Made by a program: the position numbers and the translations under genes | The notes under the pieces: model-generated | Told to the model about the DNA's origin: nothing | Database searches by the model: none | The model's input: only the letters and a program-made list of their open reading frames with translations | In this document: in pieces, positions 1 to 7,236 of the stretch | Numbering within the stretch: the first letter of the stretch is position 1 | Layout: each line of letters opens with the position of its first letter | Source: Ruminococcaceae bacterium UBA2656 | GTDB taxonomy: Bacteria; Bacillota; Clostridia; Oscillospirales; Acutalibacteraceae | Reading direction: 5' to 3' | Length of the DNA stretch: 26,859 nt | Assembly (NCBI GenBank): GCA_002359465.1 | Contig: DENA01000009.1 | Span: forward strand, 28,543-55,401

Positions 1-459
1 GTTCACGACGACACAGGAAACCGCGACAATCACCAGCACCCGGTAATTTTCAGGAAGGCTCCCGGCCAGCAGGCCGGAAAACCCGGAATTAAAAATGGTG
101 TTCTTGTCGTAGAACGGCATAACCGCACTGCCCTTTGTAATAACGAGGTTCACACTCCACAGCCCGGTCATCACAAGAATACCGGAAAGAAGATCAGTAA
201 TTCCCAGCTTTACGTGCAGGAAACCTGTCAAGCAGCCCGCAGCGGCACCGCAGACAAAGGCGATCAGACAGGACAGCCACGGGTCGGCGCCCGCGCTGAT
301 CAGCGCGGCGGTCACGCAGGCACCGAGCGGGAAGGTTCCGTCGACCGACAAATCCGGGAAGCCCAGAACGCGGTACGTGATATACACGCCGATGGCCATA
401 ATCCCGTAAATGAATCCTTCTTCCAGCACATTGACAACCAGACCGAGAATGATATCCAT
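1..459 (-). CDS. ABC transporter permease, tryptophan-type (TrpY-like), partial
   Basis: The reading frame is open from the ATG at 459 to the left edge, giving 153 codons with the C-terminal part missing. The product is hydrophobic, with several membrane segments. It starts MDIILGLVVNVLEEGFIYG and carries the segment GFPDLSVDGTFPLGA, typical of permeases that partner ABC_sub_bind lipoproteins (TrpXYZ/YufQ-like branch). It lies 21 bases after the stop of the binding-protein gene on the same strand, so the two form an operon. No strong Shine-Dalgarno precedes it, which suggests translational coupling. The expected ATPase gene would lie beyond the left edge. Substrate is inferred as tryptophan from the T-box specifier upstream of the operon, not from the permease itself. 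The family call is firm; the substrate is moderately supported. Confidence 0.85.
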   Translation of the reverse strand, partial: MDIILGLVVNVLEEGFIYGIMAIGVYITYRVLGFPDLSVDGTFPLGACVTAALISAGADPWLSCLIAFVCGAAAGCLTGFLHVKLGITDLLSGILVMTGLWSVNLVITKGSAVMPFYDKNTIFNSGFSGLLAGSLPENYRVLVIVAVSCVVVN

Positions 460-480
460 GGGGAGTCTACCAGCTTTCTG

Positions 481-1524
481 TTATTTTGTTACCGCGGCGG
501 CGCCGGAATATTCCGACGGCAGGGTCAGGCCAAGCTTTTCCATGACCGCTTTGTTGTATACCGGAGTGCAGTCCTTCACCATAAATACCGGCGTTTCGGA
601 AGCCTTGGCTTCCCCCTTGAGTATTTTCGCCGCCATTTTACCGGTTTCCTTGCCAAGGGCCACATAGTCGATGCTCTGCGAGGCGAGACAGCCGTTTTTC
701 ACCTGCTCCTCCTCCGAACCGAAAACAGGGATCTTCGCTTTGTCCGCCGCCTGAAGCACGGAGGAAAGGTTATCCACAACATTGTTATCCGTAAAATTAT
801 TGATGCAGTCAACGCCCTTTGAAACAGCGGTTGCCGCCGCGGCGGCGACCTCTGAAGCGTTGGTCACGCCTACATCCACGATTTCAAAACCATACTTCGG
901 CGCAAGCGCCTTGAACTGTGCGAGCTGGGAAACGGAATTCGGCTCGCTGGTGGTGTAGAGGATGCCGATTTTCTTTGCGTTCGGCAGGAAAGCGCGGATC
1001 ATTTTCATCTGCTGCTCAAGCGGAAGCACGTCGGACGAGCCCGTGCAGTTCACGCCCGGCTTGTCGTTGGACTTGACGATTCCCGCGGCAACCGCGTCGG
1101 AAACAGCCGTGAACACAACGGGGATATCGGTGCTTTTTGCCGCGCTGTAGGCAGACATGGCTGCCGGTGTGGCAATTCCCATGAGCATGTCATATTTCTT
1201 GGAAACCATATTTTTAGCGATCAGGTCGCCGTTTGCATTGTCGCCCTGCGCATTCTGAAAGTCAATGGTAATATTGTCCCCATCTTTAAAGCCTTCCTCT
1301 TCAAGGCCCGTTTTAAATCCGTTGTAGCAGTTGTCAAGCGAAGGATGCGTCGCGTACTGGATGACGCCGATTTTAAAGTTTTTCGCCGTGCTCTGGCTCT
1401 GGGCTGCCGAACCGGCGGCGCTTGCGGCGGAACCGGCTGCTGTACCGGAAGAACACGCCGTAAAGGATGCTGCAAGCGCAGCTGCCAGAAAACCCGCCGC
1501 TATTTTTCTAAGTGTATTTTTCAT
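481..1524 (-). CDS. trpX: ABC transporter substrate-binding lipoprotein (TrpX-like)
   Basis: This 347-residue protein has a lipoprotein signal peptide: basic start MKNTLRKIAAG, hydrophobic core, and lipobox FTAC with the lipidated Cys at about residue 24. A low-complexity Ala/Ser/Gly stretch follows. The mature part begins KNFKIGVIQYATHPSLDN and continues with features of the ABC_sub_bind family (PF04392), such as GILYTTSEPNS and a C-terminal VYNKAVMEKLGL segment. It would capture the substrate outside the membrane and deliver it to the permease encoded next downstream. Start choice is clear: AGGAGG lies 7 bases before the ATG. A T-box with a UGG specifier sits upstream, so expression should rise when tRNA-Trp is uncharged. 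Family members also bind other small molecules, so tryptophan is inferred from regulation. Confidence 0.85.
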   Translation of the reverse strand: MKNTLRKIAAGFLAAALAASFTACSSGTAAGSAASAAGSAAQSQSTAKNFKIGVIQYATHPSLDNCYNGFKTGLEEEGFKDGDNITIDFQNAQGDNANGDLIAKNMVSKKYDMLMGIATPAAMSAYSAAKSTDIPVVFTAVSDAVAAGIVKSNDKPGVNCTGSSDVLPLEQQMKMIRAFLPNAKKIGILYTTSEPNSVSQLAQFKALAPKYGFEIVDVGVTNASEVAAAAATAVSKGVDCINNFTDNNVVDNLSSVLQAADKAKIPVFGSEEEQVKNGCLASQSIDYVALGKETGKMAAKILKGEAKASETPVFMVKDCTPVYNKAVMEKLGLTLPSEYSGAAAVTK

Positions 1525-1644
1525 TGTTATTTCCTCCTAAAAGTTAAGTTGTTATGATTTTGATTTGGTTTGTGAAAACAGCCTCGCCATCGCTGTCCGT
1601 ACTTTGTCATCCTCGTCACTCCTTAACCGGAAATTAATTTTGAA

Positions 1645-1684
1645 AATAAAAAAGCCCTTGCCCCTGAAAAACAGGGACAAGAGC
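1645..1684 (-). terminator. T-box attenuator terminator
   Basis: On the minus strand, GCTCTTGTCCCTG and CAGGGGCAAGGGC form a stem around a TTTTT loop, followed by TTTTTTATTTT. It lies directly after the antiterminator element, as expected for transcriptional T-box control. Confidence 0.9.
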
Positions 1685-1953
1685 ATTCACTCCTGTGGTA
1701 CCACCCAAATTGACGAAAAATCGTCCTCTCATTCCATACACGTTCTGAAATAATATGTATGCTTCCTTTGTAACGGGTGAAGTTCCCGTCAAAAGCTACT
1801 GGGCAGAGCCGGCCGCTCCACTTTTCATCTTGCCCTCATAAGTCCATTCAGCCTGCCGCACTCTGCCGCAATCCCACCGCCTGCGGCTCTCTATGCGAGT
1901 GATGTGCCTGCTTACTACTCTTAATCATCGGTTTATGGTTTTTATTCTCTTTG
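1645..1953 (-). promoter_or_regulatory. T-box leader, tryptophan specifier (UGG)
   Basis: Read on the minus strand, this leader has the invariant T-box sequence TTTGGGTGGTACCACAG at about 1693-1709. The UGGU within it pairs with the ACCA end of uncharged tRNA. A Stem I follows the promoter, with an AGAGAG-type distal element near 1890. On the 3' side of Stem I is GAA-TGG-AC, so the specifier codon is UGG (1844-1846), which reads tryptophan. A rho-independent terminator that competes with the antiterminator closes the leader. The leader controls the trpX-like binding protein and permease downstream. T-box identity is certain; the tryptophan assignment rests on reading the specifier by eye and agrees with known T-box control of TrpXYZ-type importers. 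Confidence 0.95.
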
Positions 1954-1959
1954 ACAGTT

Positions 1960-1988
1960 ATTATATGCAAAACTGAGAAAATTGTCAA
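1960..1988 (-). promoter_or_regulatory. Sigma-A promoter of the T-box/trpX operon
   Basis: A full-consensus promoter: TTGACA (1983-1988), 17-base spacer, TATAAT (1960-1965), minus strand. Transcription should start near 1953, at the 5' end of the T-box. The -35 box overlaps the stop codon of the upstream MmcQ/YjbR gene. Confidence 0.88.
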
Positions 1989-2356
1989 GCGGTATTTTTG
2001 ATTTTTCTGCTTTTGGGCTTAATCAGGCCGTAACTCTGACCGATCCATGTGAAAATTTCTTCATCCGGAATGGCACCGTCCATCCTCACGGTATTCCAGT
2101 GCACCTTGTTCATATGGTATGCCGGAATAACGCCGGGATAAATTCCGCGCAGCAAATCCGCGTACATCGGGTCGCACTTCAGATTGATATTAACATACCC
2201 GCCCCGTTCAAAGATAAAGGCAAAAGCCTTCCTGTTTGAACGATGACGCAGGACAGCCCACGCCTGAGCCGCCGCCGAATCCTCGTCAAACGGATAGTCC
2301 TCATACGCGAAGGGAAAAGTCAGGCAATATTCAATCAGCTGCCGTTTTGTCAGCAT
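1985..2356 (-). CDS. MmcQ/YjbR family protein
   Basis: A small protein of about 123 residues matching the MmcQ/YjbR (CyaY-like fold) family: start MLTKRQLIEYCLTFP, then YEDYPFDED, a central VNINLKCDP, and PAYHMNKVHWNTV before the C-terminal IGQSYGLIKPK. Some members bind DNA in vitro, but the physiological role of the family is not established. The start chosen is the ATG at 2356, because GGGGTGA lies about 9 bases upstream. A GTG at 2368 is in frame and would add four residues, but it overlaps that ribosome binding site. Its stop codon TGA overlaps the -35 box of the T-box promoter. It has its own promoter and looks monocistronic. Confidence 0.85.
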   Translation of the reverse strand: MLTKRQLIEYCLTFPFAYEDYPFDEDSAAAQAWAVLRHRSNRKAFAFIFERGGYVNINLKCDPMYADLLRGIYPGVIPAYHMNKVHWNTVRMDGAIPDEEIFTWIGQSYGLIKPKSRKIKNTA

Positions 2357-2428
2357 ACAATCATTCACCCCGTTTCATAAAGTAAATATGCATAACCGCC
2401 CTTACAGTTCCGAATTTTAACAATACAA

Positions 2429-2456
2429 ATTGTACCCGTTTTTTTGGTAAAGTCAA
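2429..2456 (-). promoter_or_regulatory. Promoter of the MmcQ/YjbR gene
   Basis: Minus strand TTGACT (2451-2456), 16-base spacer, TACAAT (2429-2434). It is upstream of the MmcQ/YjbR start with a leader of about 65 bases. Five of six bases match consensus in each box. Confidence 0.65.
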
Positions 2457-2831
2457 GTTATGGCAATTCAATAAATACAACGTCATGCTTTCCCGTTTTT
2501 ATTTCAAATTGTTGCTATAGCAAAATAAGAACTGAAAAAACGGATGTTATCCCCCGTCTTCGGCGGGGGGGGGATAATGAGATCCTTTCCACGCATTTTT
2601 GAAATTGCTATAAAAAAAGCATTGATATAAAGATTTTATAAAGAAAAACATTCCATTTTACAGAAACTACATATTTGTATAATCCTGTCGATATTTAGTG
2701 GTAGGGGATATTTGATACTTGTCGGATGATATGTTAATATAATCCAATTGGGGGACACATACGGTTTTAATTGTTTTTTCGGAGTGCTTATTTTATATTT
2801 ATATTAACTTTAGTATATCGGAGGAATTCGT
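2457..2831. other. AT-rich intergenic region with G-run hairpin, ahead of motA
   Basis: No gene is supported here. It holds a 12-bp palindrome TTGCTATAGCAA (2512-2523) and a hairpin with TTATCCCCC and GGGGGATAA arms that contains a run of nine G (2547-2577). It also holds two TATAAT boxes (2678-2683, 2738-2743) that could serve motA. The first has TTTACA 15 bases upstream; the second lacks a well-spaced -35. The hairpin is not followed by a clear T-tract, and no known riboswitch class was recognised. Confidence 0.5.
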
Positions 2832-3635
2832 GTGGATATTTCTGTTGTTTTGGGAATCGTAATTGCTTTTGGTTCCTTGATTTTAGGATACACCCTGGAG
2901 CATGGAATATTAAGCTCCCTTTTCCTGATCAGCCCTATTGTGATCGTTTTCGGCGGCACAATCGGTGCGGTTGTCCTGTCTTATAAGCTTTCCGATATCA
3001 TGTCTGCGGTCAAATCGCTGATCGGCACTTTCTCAAGTAAAGCCATAGGAAACCCGACCAGGGTAATTGAAAAAATCGTTTCCATGGCGGACTCCTGCCG
3101 GCAGGGAGGAATTTTAAAATTGCAGGAACTGATCAACGACCCTGAACTGAATAAAGATGAATTTCTTGTTCTTAAAGCCGGTATGGTGCTTGCGCTGGAC
3201 ATGAAATCCGATGAAGAAATCCAGTACGCGCTCGAGTCCAACATACGCGCCTATACGGCGCAGAAGCAGCTTGAAATATCCGTGTTTACCAGCGCCGCCG
3301 GTTTCTCCCCCACACTGGGCGTTATCGGCACTGTTATGGGCCTGATTCAGGTGCTGTCGAACATGACCGACGCGGAAGCGCTGACCGCGTCAATCGGCGT
3401 TGCATTTGTTGCCACGCTCTACGGCGTTGTATTCGCCAACCTTCTTTATATGCCTTTTGCAAGCCGCCTGAAAGGCGTTTTAAAGCGCCAGCAAATTTTA
3501 AGGGAAATGATGACCGAGGGAATCTGCATGATTGCACGCGGAGAATCATCGCGCAGCATTGAAAACAAACTTTCTGTCTATTATCAGGTATTTCCGCATG
3601 GCGATAAAAAATATAAAGAGGGAATTGAAAAATAA
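2832..3635 (+). CDS. motA: Stator/motor protein MotA
   Basis: A 267-residue MotA/TolQ/ExbB family membrane protein. Two N-terminal membrane segments (about 1-20 and 30-52) precede a cytoplasmic loop, and a second pair occurs at about 150-175 and 185-210. The loop begins the TM3 core TLGVIGTVMGLIQVLSNM, and TM4 is ASIGVAFVATLYGVVFANL, both typical of MotA. With MotB it would form an ion-conducting stator that drives flagellar rotation. The start is a GTG at 2832 with GGAGG 8 bases upstream. motB follows after 15 bases. No other flagellar gene is in the window, so its use in flagella rather than another ion-driven complex is inferred. Length is normal for the family. Confidence 0.92.
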   Translation: MDISVVLGIVIAFGSLILGYTLEHGILSSLFLISPIVIVFGGTIGAVVLSYKLSDIMSAVKSLIGTFSSKAIGNPTRVIEKIVSMADSCRQGGILKLQELINDPELNKDEFLVLKAGMVLALDMKSDEEIQYALESNIRAYTAQKQLEISVFTSAAGFSPTLGVIGTVMGLIQVLSNMTDAEALTASIGVAFVATLYGVVFANLLYMPFASRLKGVLKRQQILREMMTEGICMIARGESSRSIENKLSVYYQVFPHGDKKYKEGIEK

Positions 3636-3650
3636 ACCGGGAGGAATACC

Positions 3651-4454
3651 ATGGCCAGTAAGAAACATATTGGGGCGGAAGGACATGACGAAGAGGAAAA
3701 CAGTGAAAGATGGCTTCTGACCTATTCCGATATGATTACCCTTCTGCTTGCATTATTTATTATTCTCTATTCCATGAGTACCATCGATGCAAAAAAAGTA
3801 GCAAAAATGGCGGAAAATTTCAGCACCTCTTTAAATAACGGAACCACTACCTCTGCGACAGCCGGGGCAAAAACGGGGACGGGTACAGGGAGCGGGAATG
3901 GAACCGGAACTGGTACCGGCACCGGAAACGGTACAGGTACAGGTACAGGGAACGGTGTTCCCATGGACGCTCTGGATGAAATTTACGGGGTACTGCAGGA
4001 TTACGTAACCAAGAACAACCTTCAAAATCAGGTTGGACTTGTGAATACAGATACTTATGTAAAAATTCATCTGAAAGACACGCTGATGTTCGTACCGGAC
4101 AGCGCCCGGATGCTTCCCGCCAGCGAACCGGTTCTCCATGAAATTGAAGGTGCCCTGTCAAAGGTGTACAACCGTATCGACTATATCACAATCAGCGGCC
4201 ACACCGCCGACGTGGGCGAACACACGATAGCCAGTGACCAGGTGTCCTGGAGACTGTCAACGGAACGGGCACTTACCGTAATGAACAGTTTTGTCGGCTA
4301 TGGGCTTACAGAAGACAAGCTTTCCATTGAAGGCTTTGCACATTTCTCCCCTATCGCATCCAATCAGACCGAAGCCGGCAGGGCAAAAAACCGAAGAGTT
4401 GAGATTACCGTCGTTAAAAATCCTGTTAACAAATCCAAAAACCAGACCAAATAA
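3651..4454 (+). CDS. motB: Stator protein MotB with Gly-rich linker
   Basis: A 267-residue MotB. The N-terminus is charged (EGHDEEENSERW). One membrane helix follows with the proton/sodium-binding Asp at residue 27 in LLTYSDMITLL. A plug/linker region comes next, then an OmpA-like peptidoglycan-binding domain (about 120-260) ending AGRAKNRRVEITV, with the usual SGHT and LSTERA motifs. It anchors the MotA ring to the cell wall. Residues 75-102 are an unusual strictly alternating Thr/Asn/Ser-Gly run, encoded at 3873-3956. GGGAGG precedes the ATG by about 8 bases. The gene is co-transcribed with motA. Functional residues look intact, so it should be active. Confidence 0.93.
   Translation: MASKKHIGAEGHDEEENSERWLLTYSDMITLLLALFIILYSMSTIDAKKVAKMAENFSTSLNNGTTTSATAGAKTGTGTGSGNGTGTGTGTGNGTGTGTGNGVPMDALDEIYGVLQDYVTKNNLQNQVGLVNTDTYVKIHLKDTLMFVPDSARMLPASEPVLHEIEGALSKVYNRIDYITISGHTADVGEHTIASDQVSWRLSTERALTVMNSFVGYGLTEDKLSIEGFAHFSPIASNQTEAGRAKNRRVEITVVKNPVNKSKNQTK
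3873..3956 (+). repeat. In-frame six-base repeat encoding (Thr/Asn/Ser-Gly)n
   Basis: Fourteen consecutive codon pairs of the type ACN-GGN, AAY-GGN or AGC-GGN occur within motB. Synonymous third positions vary, so it is not a perfect microsatellite, but units such as GGTACA recur next to each other and could slip in frame. Confidence 0.8.
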
Positions 4455-4529
4455 GGAATATACCGGTTTTTGCGGTACCGGGTAACGAATCTCCTGCAAA
4501 AAGCATTTCTTTTCTTATGAATCATTTTA

Positions 4530-4538
4530 TGGTAAAAT
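4530..4538 (+). promoter_or_regulatory. Candidate extended -10 for the MATE gene
   Basis: TGG-TAAAAT fits an extended -10 element about 50 bases before the MATE start. No convincing -35 (TTTCTT region) is seen. This is a weak call. Confidence 0.3.
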
Positions 4539-4589
4539 AAAAAAGATCCTATTTCGGATGAAGAAGATATGATAAAGGAGAATCGTTTT

Positions 4590-5972
4590 GTGAAAAGATC
4601 CCTGGCAGGCGTAACGGACATGACCTTCGGAAATCCATACGAACTGATTTTTGTGTTTTCAATTCCGCTGCTGATCGGCAACGTGTTCCAGCAGCTTTAC
4701 AACATGGTTGACAGCATTGTCGTAGGCAATTTCGTGGGTGAAAAAGCGCTGGCGGCGGTGGGCACGGGGTTCCCGATTATTTTTATGATGAGCTCCCTGT
4801 TTATGGGAATCGGAATCGGCGCTACCATCATGATTTCCCAGTTTTACGGAGCAAAAGACATTGAAAATATTGAGAACACCGTCAATACCATCTATTCCGC
4901 AATGATGATCGGTGCCATTCCGCTGACCATCGCGGGAATTCTGCTGGGGGACCCCCTTTTGCGGCTGATGAAGGTACCGGATGACGGTACGCTGGGCATG
5001 GCGAAAATTTATCTGATCGTCGTGTTCGTCGGCATCATCGGCAACCTTGGTTTTAACATTAATTCAGGTGTTTTGCAGGGGCTTGGCGACAGCCGAACCT
5101 CTCTTTTATTTTTGCTGATTGCGACCATCATCAACATTGTTCTTGACCTTCTTTTTACGGTTGCCTTTGGCTGGGGCGTATTCGGCGTGGCATTTGCCAC
5201 CATTATCGCGCAGTTCTGTTCTTGGGTATTCGGAATTCGGTTTATTAACAAGCATTTTACTTATATTCACATTCAGGTATTTAAGTTCAAATTTGACGGT
5301 CCTCTGTTTAAAAAAGCGCTAAAGCTGGGTATCCCCTCCGGAATTCAGCAGGCGTTGTTTTCTGTTGGCATCATGGTAATGCAGGCTTTAGTAAATTCTT
5401 ACGGTTCCGCCTTTATGGCGGGCTTTAACGGCGCAAACAAAATAGACACGTTTGCTTTCATGCCTATTCAGAGTTTTGCCGCCGCCGTCACCACCTATGT
5501 CGGGCAAAATGTGGGCGCTTCCCAAATGGAGCGCGTAAAATCCGGCACTCGCGCGGGTCTGGTACTGTCAATCGGTTCCAGTATCATCATCAGCGCCGTT
5601 ATTTACCCAATGAGCGCCCTGTTCATGCGCATGTTCAACCAGAATCCCGAGGTCATCAGTGCCGGAGTCGCCTATCTGCATTGTGTACTGCCGTTTTATG
5701 CGCTGCTGGCTCTTTTGTTCACTCTGAACGCTGTGCTCCGGGGAGCGGGTGAAATGATAATCCCGATGATCTCTATCTTTGTTTCCCTGTGGCTTGCCAG
5801 AGTGCCGGCTGCATATTTCATCGCACAATACTGGGGAAAAGAGTACATCTATCTTTCCTATGCGGTCGGCTGGTTTCTTGGAGCCATTATTTCCCTCGCC
5901 TCCTATAAAGCCGGGAAATGGAAAAATAAAAGTATTGTCAGTTCCAAAAGCAAAGCAGAAAACAGCCTGTAA
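4590..5972 (+). CDS. MATE family efflux transporter
   Basis: A 460-residue polytopic membrane protein with two homologous halves of six helices, as in the MATE (MatE, PF01554) family, NorM/DinF-like branch. Family landmarks are FQQLYNMVDSIVVGNFVG near the N-terminus, QFYGAKD, LQGLGDSRTSL in the first half, and LNAVLRGAGEMIIPM in the second. MATE proteins export organic cations, drugs or metabolites using a proton or sodium gradient; the substrate cannot be read here. The start chosen is the GTG at 4590, because AAGGAG lies 9 bases upstream. An in-frame ATG at 4569 would precede that site and has only a weak one of its own. It follows motB by about 135 bases and seems to be a separate unit. 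Confidence 0.9.
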   Translation: MKRSLAGVTDMTFGNPYELIFVFSIPLLIGNVFQQLYNMVDSIVVGNFVGEKALAAVGTGFPIIFMMSSLFMGIGIGATIMISQFYGAKDIENIENTVNTIYSAMMIGAIPLTIAGILLGDPLLRLMKVPDDGTLGMAKIYLIVVFVGIIGNLGFNINSGVLQGLGDSRTSLLFLLIATIINIVLDLLFTVAFGWGVFGVAFATIIAQFCSWVFGIRFINKHFTYIHIQVFKFKFDGPLFKKALKLGIPSGIQQALFSVGIMVMQALVNSYGSAFMAGFNGANKIDTFAFMPIQSFAAAVTTYVGQNVGASQMERVKSGTRAGLVLSIGSSIIISAVIYPMSALFMRMFNQNPEVISAGVAYLHCVLPFYALLALLFTLNAVLRGAGEMIIPMISIFVSLWLARVPAAYFIAQYWGKEYIYLSYAVGWFLGAIISLASYKAGKWKNKSIVSSKSKAENSL

Positions 5973-6014
5973 TTATATGAATTTTTCATGAATTAATTCT
6001 TGTTTGAAAATATA

Positions 6015-6042
6015 TTTGCATGACTATGCTATATGATATAAA
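6015..6042 (+). promoter_or_regulatory. Candidate promoter of the ECF S-component gene
   Basis: TTTGCA (6015-6020), 16-base spacer, TATAAA (6037-6042) in AT-rich DNA between the MATE and ECF genes. It matches consensus only partly. Confidence 0.35.
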
Positions 6043-6080
6043 TTGTTTTAATTGATAATAATTTAACAAGGAGAATATCC

Positions 6081-6719
6081 ATGAAAGCATCGGTAAACCA
6101 AAAGACTCTTCTTCTGGCACAGTTTGCAATGCTGCTTGCGTTGGAGGCGATCGTATGTTTTACTCCGCTTGGATCGCTTCCGGCTTTTGGCCCGATCGTG
6201 GCTACTCTGGGCATGGTTCCGGTTATTATAGCAGCCGTTATTCTGGGTACCGGTGCGGGAGCGGCCATGGGCTTTTTTGCAGGGTTGTTCAGTTTTTGCG
6301 TCTGGACCTTTGTCCCGCCAAGCCCGTTGGCGTTTGTTTTTACTCCTTTTTACTCGGCGGGCCCCATAGAGCGGAATTACTGGAGCCTTGCCATCTGTTT
6401 TATCCCAAGGATTCTGGTCGGCGTAGTCACCGGTCTGTGCTTCAGCCTATTTACAAGGCTGAAATGGAAAAATGTAATCGCATACGGGCTGAGCGGTGTG
6501 CTGGGCAGTCTGACCAACACCCTGCTGGTGCTCGGCGGAATCTATGTTTTCTTTGGACAGAGCTATGCGGACGCGATTAAGACCAGCTTCAACCTGCTGC
6601 TCGGACTAATCGGACTGAACATTCTGACAAGCGGCATCCCGGAAGCGGTCATCGGCGGAGTCGCGGCTTACGCAATCTGTTACCCCATTAAAAAACACAT
6701 GAGCCACAGCTTTGAATAA
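6081..6719 (+). CDS. ECF transporter S component
   Basis: A 212-residue, very hydrophobic protein with about six membrane helices, fitting the substrate-binding S component (ECF-type riboflavin/other vitamin S component, PF12822). The N-terminus KTLLLAQFAMLLALEAI and the following GSLPAFGPIVATLGMVPVI and AGAAMGFFAGLFSF are typical of this fold. S components bind a vitamin or similar micronutrient and dock on a shared EcfAA'T energy module, which is not in this window; this is therefore a group II (solitary) S component. The sequence somewhat recalls pantothenate-type members, but this is not strong enough to name a substrate. AAGGAG stands 9 bases before the ATG. No riboswitch was recognised in the short leader. 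Confidence 0.85.
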   Translation: MKASVNQKTLLLAQFAMLLALEAIVCFTPLGSLPAFGPIVATLGMVPVIIAAVILGTGAGAAMGFFAGLFSFCVWTFVPPSPLAFVFTPFYSAGPIERNYWSLAICFIPRILVGVVTGLCFSLFTRLKWKNVIAYGLSGVLGSLTNTLLVLGGIYVFFGQSYADAIKTSFNLLLGLIGLNILTSGIPEAVIGGVAAYAICYPIKKHMSHSFE

Positions 6720-6775
6720 AGAGCAGGAAGCCGGCGCACAATATTAAAAGAAATTTTAATAAAGAGGTGCCGACC

Positions 6776-7099
6776 ATGACAAATTTACATTGTGATGTAA
6801 TGAGCTGCTCAAACAATAGGGATAATTTATGCTGCAGACCGGAAATTCAGGTAAGCGGCCGTCAGGCCTGGGACAGTGAACAAACCAGCTGTTCCTCTTT
6901 TTTGGACGCGACGGACAGTGCGCAGAATGCAACCGGCTGCTCCCTTCCCAATACGGCGCTGGATGTTTACTGTGAAGCGGAAAACTGCACGTTTAATTCG
7001 AATGAACGGTGCAGCGCGAATGAAATCAGCGTGAAAACCGGCGACAGCAGCCCGCATTCACCGTCGGCCACGGAGTGTGCAAGCTTTCAGAGCAGATGA
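6776..7099 (+). CDS. Cys-rich protein with two DUF1540 domains
   Basis: A 107-residue protein with two DUF1540-like modules. The first spans about 4-42 (HCDVMSCSNNRDNLCC to CSSF) and the second about 65-105 (YCEAENCTFNSNERC to CASF). Each has four cysteines in a C-x4-C-x7/8-C...C layout that suggests metal or disulfide binding. DUF1540 has no established function; the family is common in spore-forming Clostridia. The start chosen is the ATG at 6776, with AGAGG 5-7 bases upstream; the GTG inside that site (6767) is unlikely. It lies 56 bases after the ECF S gene and may be co-transcribed with it. An AT stem closed by a GAAA loop (6743-6760) sits in between. Confidence 0.8.
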   Translation: MTNLHCDVMSCSNNRDNLCCRPEIQVSGRQAWDSEQTSCSSFLDATDSAQNATGCSLPNTALDVYCEAENCTFNSNERCSANEISVKTGDSSPHSPSATECASFQSR

Positions 7100-7120
7100 G
7101 GCTGGTTTTTCATAACGGAG

Positions 7121-7152
7121 AAAGAATGAGCGGAATTTTTCGCTCATTCTTT
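7121..7152 (+). terminator. Terminator-like hairpin after the DUF1540 gene
   Basis: A perfect 12-bp stem, AAAGAATGAGCG with CGCTCATTCTTT, encloses an 8-base loop. The following CTGTTTAT is only a weak T-tract. It lies 21 bases after the DUF1540 stop. Confidence 0.65.
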
Positions 7153-7207
7153 CTGTTTATCCCTAATAAATACGAAAAATTTTTCAGCATTGTCATTATA
7201 ACAAATC

Positions 7208-7236
7208 TTGTGATACCCGCATACATATGTTATACT
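7208..7236 (+). promoter_or_regulatory. Promoter of the SGNH/DUF4358 lipoprotein pair
   Basis: TTGTGA (7208-7213), 17-base spacer, TATACT (7231-7236) with an extended TGT just before the -10. It leaves a leader of about 140 bases before the first lipoprotein; no known regulatory fold was recognised in that leader. Confidence 0.6.

Noticed and set aside
214..822. Plus-strand open frame of about 200 codons
   Set aside because: It is antisense to the binding-protein and permease genes, has no ribosome site, and its product resembles no family.
1565..1753. Plus-strand open frame of 62 codons
   Set aside because: It lies across the T-box terminator on the opposite strand; a structural RNA explains the sequence.
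2663..2694. Sigma-D (flagellar) promoter for motA
   Set aside because: GTCGATAT resembles the -10, but no TAAA stands at the right spacing upstream.
2832..4454. Zorya-type anti-phage system (ZorA/ZorB)
   Set aside because: MotA lacks the long C-terminal tail of ZorA, MotB is classical, and no ZorC, ZorD or ZorE follows; the next genes are transporters.
5973..6080. Vitamin riboswitch ahead of the ECF S component
   Set aside because: The gap is only 108 bases, AT-rich, and shows no known TPP, FMN, THF or cobalamin conserved blocks.
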